Shown here piece after piece: positions 1-10,117 of a DNA stretch of 64,000 nt. Both the position numbers and the translations under genes were made by a program. A model generated the notes under the pieces. That model was not told the origin of the DNA, made no database searches, and worked only from the letters and a program-made list of their open reading frames with translations. This DNA is from Tritrichomonas musculus (taxonomy: Eukaryota > Parabasalia > Tritrichomonadida > Tritrichomonadidae), in contig JAPFFF010000023.1 in the NCBI GenBank assembly GCA_039105265.1, positions 62,001 through 126,000 on the forward strand. The letters are read 5' to 3'. The stretch's first letter is position 1. Each line of letters begins with the position of its first letter.

Positions 1-152
1 AAAGCAAAAGTATATAAAAATATTTTCTTTTTTCTTCAAAGTATACAAGTACATTTCTTTCGTTGTTCCTCTGGAAATGAGCATAAATAGATAATGAGCT
101 GTATTTCTGTCAATTGTAGCTAGAGCAGCGAAACCAAATTTTTCATTGGATA
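1..152 (-). repeat. left arm of 150-bp inverted repeat
   Basis: Reverse complement of 477-628, with only a handful of mismatches (for example around 82-85 and near the inner end). Both arms contain TATACAAGTACATTTCTTTC and the poly-purine AAAGAAAATATTTTTATA in opposite orientation. The spacer is about 324 bases. The arm starts at the window edge, so its true outer limit is not visible. Confidence 0.9.
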
Positions 153-476
153 TTCATTTCGAAATTCAAAATCGATTAGAATTCTATGAAAATATTTTCA
201 GAACAGAAACAGGAGATAGACCTTTTTCTGATTCTAATCATTGGGTTAAGCCTTTGAGTGAAAGGCACAAATTTAGTAGACATAAAAATCAAAAAAAAAA
301 AAAGTAGTTAAGCAAATGACCAGAAAATCTCAGATTTTTTGGGAAAAGTGTAACGATATACAAAAATGTTAAGCTAGAAATGACCTTAAATTGTGATGAA
401 ACTTACTGGAGAAATTAGCAAAATAGTTGTTATACATAGGGGAAAAGAGAGGCCATAAATGTAATAGGCAATTGTT

Positions 477-628
477 CATCCAATGAAAAATTAAGTTTCA
501 CTGCTCTAGATACAATTAACAGAAATACAGCTCATTATCTATTTATGCTCATTCCCAAAGGAACAACGAAAGAAATGTACTTGTATACTTTGAAGAAAAA
601 AGAAAATATTTTTATATACTTTTGCTTT
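477..628 (+). repeat. right arm of 150-bp inverted repeat
   Basis: Partner of 1-152. It reads as transposase coding sequence (TALDTINRNTAHYL...), and the reading continues past 628 after a frame change. The likeliest explanation is that the left arm is an inverted partial duplication of the transposase. Confidence 0.9.
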
Positions 629-1049
629 CATTAAAGATTATAGTTTAATAACCCCTTATCAAATTCTGTATCCAAAAGATTTATTTCATAAGATATCTGT
701 TATTTTTAATAACAAATCTGTTAGTGCAGATGTAAATCAATTAATGGCGATGCTTTTTTACTATTGTTCACCATTCAATCACAAAGTTGAGCTAAAGAAG
801 CAAATGAAACAAATTAATCCATTACTGAGTGGTCATAAATTATGTAAGCGACAGGTTTTATGATAAATATTTTAAATAGTTATTAGTGAATTCATTCATT
901 ATATAATATACACCTATATAAAAATACATTAAATAAATTGAACTTTTATATAAATTTTGAAAAAATCTTTGTTTATACGAGAAAAGTATTTTAACGTATT
1001 TTAACGTGCACAAATTTTATTTTTTAATGATGCAATACCTTTTAGTGTA

Positions 1050-2104
1050 GATTTGGCATCATGCAGGTGAAACGCTAGCTCATATCATTGAAAAATTAGT
1101 TGATACCTTCGGAGAATATGCAATATCACTTATCTACAGTTTCCGGGTACAACAAATACTAATACAGAAAAGGTGGATGTAGGAAGACCTCCTGATCAAC
1201 ACAATATGAGAAGTATACAACAAATTATTTATGATAATCCAATGATTCCATGTCATCAAATTTCTCGAGAAGCAGATATAACTTATACTACAGTACGATA
1301 GACATTAATTCACCACTTGAAGTACAAATGCAGGAAACTTCATTGGATTCCGCATTATTTGCCAGAACCTCAGAAAAAGCAAAGAGTTGAATGTTGTAAA
1401 CAAATTTTGACCATTTTACAAAACCAGAAAAGACTTCATTGGCGGTATATAATAACCGGAGATGAGAGTTGGTTCACTTACCATACTCAATATGGTTATC
1501 AATGGATTCCTGAAGATAAAGAAGCTCAAGAAGATATAAAGATAAGTAACATGTCTCCAAAAATCTTGGTTATACAGTTTTGGAATCCAAATGGAATAGC
1601 CATTTTGAAAGTTCTTCCTGTTGGCCAAACATTGAATGGAGACACTTTCCTTCAATCAATAATTGAACCACTTTGTGAATATCCTCAATTTAAAGAGGCA
1701 AAAAATCTAGAAAAAAATTCTATATTCATTTCGATAAATGTCCATCACATAAAAAATCGAACGTTACCCAATTTTTGAATGAAAAAAAATGTTCAAAAGT
1801 CCCACACCCACCGTATAGCCCAGATTCGGCTCCTTCAGATTTTTATCTTTTTGCCAAACTCAAAGACAAGCTGAAAGGACGCAAATTCAGAACAGTAGAT
1901 GAGATTCAAGATGCAATTATTGAAGAATTTATGAAAATCCCTAAAGATGAATTAAATGCGGTTTTTGACGGTTGGATCAGAAGATGCCAAGAATGCTTCG
2001 ATAGGAATGGAAGCTACATAGAATAAATAATTTAATAATATTGATCTTCTTTTTTATATATTTTTATATATTTTGTCTCTTAATGCATTTTGGACCACCC
2101 TGTA
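1050..2104 (+). mobile_element. mariner transposon remnant (Tvmar-like)
   Basis: Decayed mariner transposase on the plus strand. The N-terminal part reads HAGETLAHIIEKLVDTFGEYA (1062-1125), then a frame change, then EKVDVGRPPDQHN and ISREADITYTTVR, an in-frame TAG at 1299-1301, then KLHWIPHYLPEPQKKQRVE, the catalytic block IITGDESWF with Asp codon 1461-1463, a one-base frame loss near 1720-1727, HFDKCPSHKK with Asp codon 1733-1735, and HPPYSPDSAPSDFYLF with Asp codon 1838-1840. The last two Asp codons are exactly 35 codons apart, the D,D34D spacing of mariners. The gene ends with TAA at 2024-2026. A 3' terminal repeat whose complement begins TACAGGGTGGTCCA ends at about 2104. I found no matching 5' terminal repeat, so the left end is lost or diverged. 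Confidence 0.9.
2088..2104 (-). repeat. 3' terminal inverted repeat of the mariner
   Basis: Read on the minus strand it begins TACAGGGTGGTCCAAAA, the form typical of mariner/IS630 ends with the TA target at the boundary. It lies about 65 bases after the transposase stop, as expected for a 3' end. Confidence 0.7.
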
Positions 2105-2317
2105 AATGATTTATACATTATTTTCAAAAACAATTCTAGTTACCTACTAATGGTTGAAGGAGCTGGCCTTTTTGTTTTTCGAGGAAAATCAATAAATATA
2201 TTTTGTTGGTTGCACTCATATTGTAATGGAAAATCAGATGAGCATGAGGTCTTTTATCAAGTTGCAATCTGTTTATTATGTAAATATATCTAAAAGAATT
2301 TTGCTTTTAATTCAATC

Positions 2318-2331
2318 TTTGGGAGCCAAAA
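2318..2331 (+). repeat. 14-bp repeat TTTGGGAGCCAAAA, copy 1
   Basis: Identical to 3058-3071 in the same orientation. The core is nearly self-complementary (TTTGG-GAG-CCAAA). Copy 1 lies outside and copy 2 inside the region framed by the 31-bp inverted repeats. Confidence 0.6.
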
Positions 2332-2447
2332 AAAGAATTATTTTATATAGAATGTATATTTTAATTTCTTTTGTGTGTTGAGATATTTTTGAGTCAATTA
2401 CATGGATATACTTAAATTTAGATTATTATATATGAACCTATGTAATA

Positions 2448-2478
2448 GTGATACACATTTGATTAACAAATTTTATCA
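2448..2478 (+). repeat. 31-bp inverted repeat, left copy
   Basis: Begins GTGATACACATTTG and ends ATTTTATCA. It is a perfect reverse complement of 4992-5022. The two copies frame 2513 bases. No TA or longer target duplication is evident outside them. Confidence 0.9.
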
Positions 2479-3057
2479 ATATGCCATTGCACTTAATATT
2501 TACATTTTTGCTTATATTGAATATATGCTGATGTTCTATTGATGGGGACTCATTTGTATCAGTAGTTTAGATGGTCTGTGAATCGCTGATTTACGTTTAT
2601 TGTTCATATGTTGTGAGTGGCATCACAATGCAACATGAAATACAAGCAAAGGATGAATATATATACTTTTCAAATCATTTGGTAAATTGGGTCTATCTTC
2701 ATATAAAATCTGGTCTGGTAGAATTCTGCTAGACAAATGTTCAAGGAATTTCTGTGTTGATTTGTTATCAAAACAATGAAGTACTTGTTTCTTTGAATTG
2801 TATGCATTGAGAATGCTTTGAGCTTACCTCAGGTCATAATTAATTGAATGTATCATACTTAATTTTCCATTGTATCGTGTGTATTCATAGCTATTATTGA
2901 TTGCTTCGGCATTTGCTAACATTGTGATGTTGGTTTCTGATGATTTCATTTCAAATGGATAAAAAAATGAATTATTATTGAGAATGATATAGTTATTGAA
3001 TGCACTCAAAATACGTCAGTCATTAACCAACTAGCATGGAAAAGCATCCTACCAACA

Positions 3058-3071
3058 TTTGGGAGCCAAAA
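3058..3071 (+). repeat. 14-bp repeat TTTGGGAGCCAAAA, copy 2
   Basis: Direct repeat of 2318-2331, 740 bases downstream. Its function is unknown. It could be a fragment of an element end. Confidence 0.6.
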
Positions 3072-3610
3072 TAAAAACCCTATGTGTTCATGTATATTCT
3101 TATGAGAATTCACCATTTGTGATGTTTGTGCGAAGTGATTCCAATTTTGATTCAAGATTTAAAGTGTTAATTAATGTGCTTATCCATGAAATCATCATAG
3201 TTGTAATGTTCGAATGCAAGACTTTTCATTTGAGGGTAAATTATTGATATTGGATCTAAATTACTTAATGCATTACAAAATTAAAAATAATTCAATTTGT
3301 TTAAATTTCCGTTCAGCTGCCATTTTCTCCACTAAAGTAAAATTTTATTTCTTAGTGTTTCATTGTGAGTATTAGCAATATGTTATAATGAAATTGTTTC
3401 ACTGGTCACTTTTTTGAACATTTTTAGGATCTCCATCACTAATTACGGCATTAAACCATTCACTATTACAATAACTGACATCACTCAAAATTACAAATAT
3501 TTATTATAATTAGAAGCAAAACATCTCATTCTAAAATATGAAGTTATATGAAATGAAATATGTTTAGCAGAATCTCACCAACGAATTACATTGAAACAAA
3601 AATCCAGGAT

Positions 3611-3750
3611 ATCCTGTTATTTCAAAGCAACAATTCGTCCCAAAATATAAACAATAACTACGAATTTTACCTATCAGATTTTTTCAAAATCAGCAAAGAA
3701 ATAAAAGCAAACTTCATAACACAATAAATGTTGCTTTGAAATAACAGGAT
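3611..3750. repeat. 21-bp perfect inverted repeat with 98-base loop
   Basis: The arms are 3611-3631 (ATCCTGTTATTTCAAAG...) and 3730-3750 (its exact reverse complement). This could be the ends of a very small MITE or a hairpin. No target duplication is clear. Confidence 0.8.
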
Positions 3751-3772
3751 AAAATTCGTATTGTTGACGCGA

Positions 3773-3795
3773 GGGCCATTAGTGTAGCATGGCCC
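3773..3795. repeat. GC-richer hairpin GGGCCAT/ATGGCCC
   Basis: A 7-bp perfect stem with a 9-base loop in a locally GC-rich patch that stands out from the AT-rich surroundings. The patch is also part of an open frame (about 3769-3888) reading DARAISVAWPHGNRLVYI, which may be a relic of a protein-coding sequence that I do not recognise. Confidence 0.5.
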
Positions 3796-4233
3796 CACGG
3801 AAACCGACTAGTATATATTACTGATTCTGACATTCAAAATCGAATGTTGGAATGCACCAGACTCAATAACGAAAACAAAAAGATTGTATAAATACAAGAA
3901 ATCCAAGATCACTCAAGGAAAATAGGTATATAAATCAATTAAAATGAATGAAGTTTTCTAATATCAAATAGCAGTATCAAGAAACCATAATTTTAGTCTA
4001 TACGGTCCAAACTCATGATTTCTGCAAAAACATATGGTAAGTTGACATCTCCACTATTCAAAAACATCTGATAAGTTGATATTTTTTAATTATCTACAAA
4101 TAACTTTGACCAAATACTACACATATTTTTAGCGATTTTGTCGAAATCAAAATCCAACCACAACATGATTTAATGCGATTATTTAATTTTCAAGCTAATC
4201 AATTCATTTATTCTATTCAATATTATACAGATT

Positions 4234-4491
4234 ATGGAAGTCATTTTATCATGGTTTATTCAAGAAAGCAAACTAAAAACGCATCTAATTCATATTATTC
4301 CAAATGAAGACGAAGAACCTACTTTTCCTGAGTCATCTACGACGAAAGGTACACCAAAAACAAAAAATAATCATGATTGTATAACAATTCGTAAACAATT
4401 TCTTAATGGAATTACAAACATGCATAAAATCGAGTTTGATTTTCTAGAAAATGCAAAAAAAGAAAAGATCTTTTCAAAAGTTATTTTATAA
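4234..4491 (+). CDS. doubtful 85-residue open frame
   Basis: ATG to TAA, 85 codons, protein beginning MEVILSWFIQESKLK and containing a Glu/Thr/Pro/Lys-rich middle. No domain is recognised. It lies inside the region framed by the 31-bp inverted repeats and close to other decayed material. Codon use is less extreme than in random AT frames, so it may be the tail of a dead gene or part of an unknown element. There is no clear initiator or AACTTTTT element upstream. I would not treat it as a functional gene without transcript evidence. Confidence 0.2.
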   Translation: MEVILSWFIQESKLKTHLIHIIPNEDEEPTFPESSTTKGTPKTKNNHDCITIRKQFLNGITNMHKIEFDFLENAKKEKIFSKVIL

Positions 4492-4991
4492 ACTTTTGAA
4501 GAACGGTAGACACTAAACCGTTTATAATTTTTCAGAATTTTGATTTCGAAAAACGATTGATTTTGAATATTTCATATTTATTGTTTGAATTTTTATTAAG
4601 CACAAGAATAATAAAAGTTTTGATCTATTAAATTTATTATAATTATTGTTTTAAATGAGAAATTTATGTTTTTTAAAATCAGAATTGAGAACTTTACATG
4701 ATTTCCTCTCAATTTCAAATCCGTCTTTTCTCTCCAATTTCATAACAAAATTTTGAAATATTGATAAAATCATCGTTATTATATGTGCATTTTCTGATGG
4801 ATAAATTTCATTGAATTTGGTGCGCTACATTTTTCGTAACAGAAATATGATTTTCTTATTGATGATTAATTTTTTAGAAACAAAAATTTCTAATGATGAT
4901 TATCAATATTCAATAGGATATTTGATGTTTTGAGGCTTTATTTCATCAAATCATCAAAAAAATTACATATCTAATTTTATTTACAATTACA

Positions 4992-5022
4992 TGATAAAAT
5001 TTGTTAATCAAATGTGTATCAC
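4992..5022 (-). repeat. 31-bp inverted repeat, right copy
   Basis: Exact reverse complement of 2448-2478. It directly adjoins the inner end of the second mariner fragment, so the repeat boundary may mark where another element joined or cut the mariner. Confidence 0.9.
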
Positions 5023-5377
5023 CCTCTCGGAATGATACTCTCGCTTGCTAGTTATGTCCTGCCCACAGCGAACAAGTCTCATCTTTTGATATATTGTAGA
5101 ACTTTTCATTGCCTCTTCGCCAAACTTACGATTTAGTGTTTCTTGGATTTCATCCTTCGTGGAATGATTTATCGTCATTTCTGTTTTTGAATTTTAAAAA
5201 AATGAAAATCACAAACGTACGAAAAAATAAACGTCCGATATCGTTCAAAAACCGTTCTTTTTTACTAAAAATTTATACAGAAAATATATAAACTTAAATG
5301 TTGATAAATATTTAGTATGAAATAAAAATCTTTATTATACATCGAGATTATGCGATTTCGTGGGACACCCTATAACT
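5012..5377 (-). mobile_element. 5' fragment of a second mariner
   Basis: On the minus strand an ATG at 5178 opens a frame reading MTINHSTKDEIQETLNRKFG, then EEAMKSSTIYQKMRLVRCG, then QDITSKREYHSERVIHI, ending at TGA near 5012. The pattern of a T-x-DEIQ helix followed by FGEEAxxSSTIYQ matches the N-terminal helix-turn-helix region of mariner transposases. About 195 bases upstream on that strand lies a terminal repeat reading TATAGGGTGTCCCACGAAA (complement at 5355-5374), a mariner/IS630-like end with TA. The catalytic domain is missing, so this is a 5'-truncation product. It differs in sequence from the copy at 1050-2104. Confidence 0.7.
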
Positions 5378-6554
5378 AAGTCCAACTTTATTAGGCAATA
5401 AATTCCAATTTATACCAACCAAAAAGCAAATATATGATATTTTTTATGATATGAATGATTAATAAAATGCTTTTAATAGAAAAGTTTTAATAAAATTATT
5501 CAAGGTTAAAAATTTGACTATTACGATCAACATTTGAATTCAAAAGTCATCATTTTTTATAGTAATATCTTGTTTTCTGGAGCATTAAATTAATCATAAT
5601 TATTAGTTTAAACTTATTATCTTTCATTAAATAAAATATATTAATTATAATCATATTTATTATAAATTCGCTAGTCTCGACCCTTCTACTTTTATAGAGG
5701 TATGGAAACTAACTTTTGTGAGAATTCATGAAAAATGTAAAAATGAAATTATCTTATTATATTAAATAAAAAAATTAAATTTTATATAAATTTAAATTTT
5801 GTATAAATATGTTAATATGAAAAAAATAAATTATAACTAAATTTAAAAGAAATGACAAAATATTACTATTTTCTAAAACGCTCAATACAACATTAATTTT
5901 AAAAAAATATCTATTAGTGTTAACTACAATGTTAGAAAAAAGAGCTCAAAATGATCAAAAATCTTTTTTTATTAAGAAAAAACCTTTTTTATGAAATCTT
6001 TGGTGATGTGATGTTTTGAGAATGCAAAAAATCTTTCATTCCTGGACTTATCGTATATTTTTATTTTACAAAAATTTTATATACACAAATATCTAATTAT
6101 ATTTGAGAAAATATTAAATTTTTATAGATTTTAAATAAAGATATTTCCAAAAAAATGATATTATTTGTAAATCATTGAAAACTAAAGAAATAATGAGTAT
6201 AATTTCATGTTAAAAAATAAATTGATCTTAGAAATTGCAAATTTAAAACAAGAAATCTGAGGTCTTCGACCCTAATGAAATCTATTAAAAGAAAAATCGG
6301 ATAAATTAATAACAATCAATGTAAATCATGATTTTAAAAATTATTATTGGCCAAAAGAATAATTCATAAACAAGCATAAAAATGAATTTTAATCGTTCAA
6401 ATGATATTTGATGTTTTTGGAACAAATGAAAAGCATGAAAGCTCAAAAGGAATTATATATATATAAAACACTATTTTTTTTTAGAAAACATGCAATTAAA
6501 TGAAATAATATCATTCATAAAAATAAATAAATGTTTTTATTTTATTTGTTTTTT

Positions 6555-6886
6555 AGGGACCACTATCAAATTCTATGTTAAAAATTCTATGAGTTATCAC
6601 AAAATTAATTGACTTAAAAAAAATTATTTCTTGAGTATTTTTGCTATATTTTGGTATATATAAATTATATAAATTACATATCATTTATTTCTATTCTTCT
6701 TTTAAGCCTATTCCCTTTTTTCAATAAAAATTTAAAAGTTGAAAGGAGTAAAAATTTTACAAAAATGATCGGAATGGTGAAATTTTAAAGTTTTAAACTT
6801 TTTCCGAGATAACAACTATTGAATTTTCTTTTCTATGAGTTTTCTCAATATTGAAATGTTTACAAAAAAATATGATAGTGGTCCCT
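6555..6886. mobile_element. possible 332-bp MITE
   Basis: A 14-bp perfect inverted repeat, AGGGACCACTATCA at 6555-6568 and its complement at 6873-6886, frames 304 bases of AT-rich sequence without an open frame. The GGGACCACT termini resemble Tc1/mariner-type ends. A TA precedes the left GGG, but the right end is followed by TTTA, so the target duplication is imperfect. Inside, CTATGAGTT occurs near both ends in the same orientation. It is a plausible non-autonomous element and could also be a chance hairpin. Confidence 0.4.
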
Positions 6887-7550
6887 TTACATATATAAAT
6901 ATATCAGATCGAAAAAAAAAATTTAATGATAAAATCATTTTTTTTATTCATATGAAATTATAAGGATTTAAAAGTCAAATATTCTTATTCTCTCCTGATT
7001 TATTTTAAAAAAAAGTTTATTTTTGAAAATTTTTATATTCTATAGTTTATTGTTTTTTTTGTGAAAGTTTGCTTCAAATTATTAATATTTGTTTATCTTT
7101 AAAATCTATCTGTAAAAATTTAATTAAATTTTATATATATATATTATATGTTTTATATTATTTATAATATGATAATATTAAATTTGATTTGTCCAGGAAT
7201 TAGAGTTTCCGTACCTCTACTTTTATATCATTTCAAATTCAATTTTTTTTCTGAGCTTATTCGTTTATTTCTCTCAAAAAGTAGATATATTTATAAGGTC
7301 AATTCCAAGTCATCCCTCTTACTCAAAAATTGAATTTTTAATTCAAAAAGTTATTAACTAAAATATTTGCAAATATATGCAATTCTGATTTAGGACTAAT
7401 TAAAAAATAAACAAGAATTTTCACCATATGAAGAATATTTTAATATAGATGATTATTTTAGAAAAAAAGAATGATAGGATTATATATAAAAAAAATTCTG
7501 AAAAAAGAGAAATAGTTATTTGATTAGACATGAATTGAAATTAAATAAAT

Positions 7551-8093
7551 TTAAGCAGTTTTCTCTTTCCTGCCGCATTGTGAACTTTCAATAAGTGTTA
7601 TATAAAAATACATAAATCCCCAAATTGTTGTGAAAGCTGTTAAGCGAAAGTTTGGAATAAAACAGAAGTATGTACCTAAAAGGGAAAGAAAGCAGCCTTT
7701 GTATTGAGCATGACCTAAATTTAATGGAAATCCGCTCATTGGAGGTGAGTTATCAAGTGACAATTCCCATCCATAATAAGCACGGACCTGGCCAAGTTTA
7801 TTATAAATTAGATAGTTCAAAAATTGACCAACAATAATAAGAGGAATTCCAAGGATAAGGCAATTAAGATTGAGACCGGAGTTAATGCATTCAAAACCAT
7901 AAAATAACATACAAATAGCTTTTATAATCGATGAATATAAAACAAGTTGGTCTTGCGTTAATATTTTTTTGAATAGATCTGGGTTCTTATATGCAAGAGA
8001 ATAAAAAAGATAAGGAGTAACAATCGTTAATGTTAAAATTACATTTGAGACCTTTTCGATTGTGTCTGAGTAAGGAATGTTGACGATAACCAT
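7551..8093 (-). CDS. phospholipid methyltransferase-like membrane protein
   Basis: 180 residues with about four or five hydrophobic segments (around 14-32, 50-66, 76-94, 128-146 and 150-168). The segment GFPLNLGHAQYKGCFLSLLG (about 120-139) resembles the GFPF...HPQYxG motif of the PEMT/phospholipid methyltransferase family, which converts phosphatidylethanolamine derivatives to phosphatidylcholine in the ER membrane using S-adenosylmethionine. The length is close to that of PEMT-type enzymes (about 200). The C-terminal Glu-Ser (LIESSQC), also found near the cofactor site in the family, is present. The start is a true ATG at 8093. The motif is short and His-Ala-Gln-Tyr replaces His-Pro-Gln-Tyr, so activity is inferred. 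It stands alone, with more than 1 kb of empty sequence upstream. Confidence 0.55.
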   Translation of the reverse strand: MVIVNIPYSDTIEKVSNVILTLTIVTPYLFYSLAYKNPDLFKKILTQDQLVLYSSIIKAICMLFYGFECINSGLNLNCLILGIPLIIVGQFLNYLIYNKLGQVRAYYGWELSLDNSPPMSGFPLNLGHAQYKGCFLSLLGTYFCFIPNFRLTAFTTIWGFMYFYITLIESSQCGRKEKTA

Positions 8094-9232
8094 TGAAGAT
8101 GAAATTCAGAATTGAATTGCATTCAATTATGTTTTTATTATAAATCATTAAATTTTTTTTAATAACAAAATATAGTAATGTTAATGCTCAGATTTTGGTA
8201 ATATAAATATCATTTTTATGGTAAATAAAAGGTCAAAACATATTGGCCTTATTTCTGGAAATGAACAACCAAAAAAATATTGATTCAAACTTCAATTTCA
8301 AATGATATTTTTTAAAACAATATAATACTCTTATTTTGATAGAGTTTTATCGTTATTCAAAATATGAGAATCTCAAAAAGATTATTCTGTGAATATTCAC
8401 TATTTTCTGAAAATAAATAAATCTATTTTATGATCTATTTTTATTATCAAATAAATCACAACTAAATATTGATGGCGATTAACAAATATAAATTAAAATA
8501 ATATTTTTTTTCATAAAAAACCAATTCCTCTTGATAATTCCTAGTTTTGATGCTGCAAAACTCGATTTTCTGTTTACTTTTTATTTATTTTTACTTCATC
8601 ATTTGAAAAAAAAAAAAAAAAAAAAATTATTTTTTCTAATGAACTGAATAAATTTCATAATAATGATAAATTTTATTATTAAGTTTATTTTCACCAAACA
8701 TAAAAAAAATGCTATGTGAAATCTGAAAAAAAATTGAGAATAAAAAAAAAAAAAAAAAAACGAAAACTATTTAATATCAATAAAAAGGCACAACATTATA
8801 TATCCTTTTAAAATAATAAAACTCAAAAACATTATAAAAATACTTTTGATAGAGTTATGAAAAAGTGAATTTACGATTACAATAATTTAATCATATATCA
8901 TTTTTTTAAATTAATTCTAAATTAAAATATATACACTGCATATTTATTAAAAAATTTCATATCATTGAAGCTAGAAGTGTTAATTGAATTGAATTTTGAT
9001 ATGTCAGAATTTCAAAGAAAAAATATTCAAAAGAAGTGATTTTTTATTTTTTTGATATTATCATTATCAAACACAATATACATCATTTTTTTACCAATAA
9101 TGAATATGTATTATACCATATAAATTGAATTATAACGATTCATTATCTGAAACTTTTTAAGAAATTAAAACAATTTGAAAAAATGCCTTTCAATGACAAA
9201 AATATCTTTTTATTTTAATTTATTTTATAAGA
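8094..9232. other. AT-rich intergenic region
   Basis: No gene is seen. It contains two long A runs (around 8608-8626 and 8742-8760) and otherwise unstructured A/T-rich sequence. Confidence 0.7.
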
Positions 9233-9628
9233 ATGGCACTTCTATCTCCAATTTTACCAAGCACATTTATATCAATTGCACCGAGACCTTTAATTCAACA
9301 ACATAAAAAAGATCCTCCTCTTTTTGAATTTAAAGTGTTTTTACCACAACAAGAATACAAACCAGCCAAAAACATCCCAATTCCATTCGATTGCCGAGAA
9401 TGTGATGGTGGAAGATTTATTTCGCTAAATGATGCAATGATTTTTATTTGTAAACATTGTTATATTCATCATTCAACTTTTACAAAATCACTGGCAAAAA
9501 TGTATCTCCCTTTTTGTCGGATTATGAAATTTACAACAGGAAAATATGAAACGCCAGTCCATTTAAAGAAATCAGAATTTGAAGAAGCGTTTTCATATGC
9601 TCAACAGAAAACCTCAACAACTTTTTAA
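9233..9628 (+). CDS. small zinc-ribbon-like protein of unknown function
   Basis: 131 residues from a true ATG. After a proline-containing N-terminus, two knuckles appear: FDCRECDGGRF (about 52-62) and FICKHCYIHH (about 71-80). These make a CxxC...CxxC pair 17 residues apart that could bind one zinc ion, with His-His as further candidates. The C-terminal third is a Lys/Glu-containing helix-like region. No family is recognised. Conserved-looking motif spacing and normal codon use argue for a real gene. It stands alone between two empty stretches. Confidence 0.6.
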   Translation: MALLSPILPSTFISIAPRPLIQQHKKDPPLFEFKVFLPQQEYKPAKNIPIPFDCRECDGGRFISLNDAMIFICKHCYIHHSTFTKSLAKMYLPFCRIMKFTTGKYETPVHLKKSEFEEAFSYAQQKTSTTF

Positions 9629-10117
9629 GTTGATTTGAAAATATAAAATTTTAATTGTTGTTTTGAAATAAAAATGATTTATATTGAAAAGTTTGAAAGT
9701 TTATTAGTTTTTATTTTAAATCAGGATATTAGTTCTCAACAATATTTTTTTTTTTTAAAAATGTTTTTATAATTATTTTTTTGAGCACGATTTTTTCTCA
9801 ATTTTGTGTACATCAGAAATAATTCTTCAGAAAATTAATCACTTAACTTCAACAAAAAAACTTTATTTTAATAAACGAATTTATTACTTTTTTCAAATCT
9901 CTCTTTTATACATTTTATTTGATAATGATACTGATGTTTTTACATAAATCATCTTTTGAAAAATAATTACGTTCGAATAATTTCAACGCAACATATAATT
10001 ATCAAAAAGAAAAACAAAAACAAATAATAAAATCAGATTTTTTTTAACAATTTTATAAAAAGTGATATAAAATTATATTTACATACATTTTATTAGAAAT
10101 ATTTTAAAATACAAATA
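9629..10117. other. AT-rich intergenic region
   Basis: Lies between two converging genes. No gene, RNA or repeat is seen apart from short A and T runs. Confidence 0.7.

Larger units (their letters stand above)
1..862 (+). mobile_element. pogo/DDE_1-like transposase remnant with inverted self-copy
   Basis: Broken pieces of one transposase read on the plus strand from about 160 to 862. They include a helix-turn-helix-like stretch (HWVKPLSERHKFS near 240), a catalytic-type DETYW at about 395-409, a block reading KLSFTALDTINRNTAHYLF then LIPKGTT (about 490-565), and a C-terminal stretch with VNQLMAMLFYYCSPFNHK (to about 862). The order DETxW, then a Thr-Ala-containing strand, then IPKGTT is what I know from pogo/Tigger-type DDE_1 transposases of trichomonads; this comes from memory, not a search. 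Stops and frame changes interrupt it, so it is dead. Bases 1-152 are a near-perfect inverted copy of 477-628, which lies inside the coding part, so they are not ordinary terminal repeats. The left side may continue beyond the window. Confidence 0.5.
2105..7550. other. AT-rich gene-poor region with transposon fragments
   Basis: About 5.4 kb with no convincing host gene. Short open frames here start at random, lack recognisable domains and have extreme AT codon use. The supported contents are listed separately: two 31-bp inverted repeats, a 21-bp inverted repeat, a GC-richer hairpin, one 85-codon open frame, a second mariner fragment and a possible MITE. The rest is A/T-rich sequence in which I see nothing. 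Confidence 0.7.

Noticed and set aside
2090-2293. 67-codon plus-strand frame after the mariner
   Set aside because: It starts within the transposon's terminal repeat and has no recognisable domain.
7148-7333. 61-codon plus-strand frame
   Set aside because: Extreme A/T codon use, no domain and no promoter element; looks like a chance open frame.
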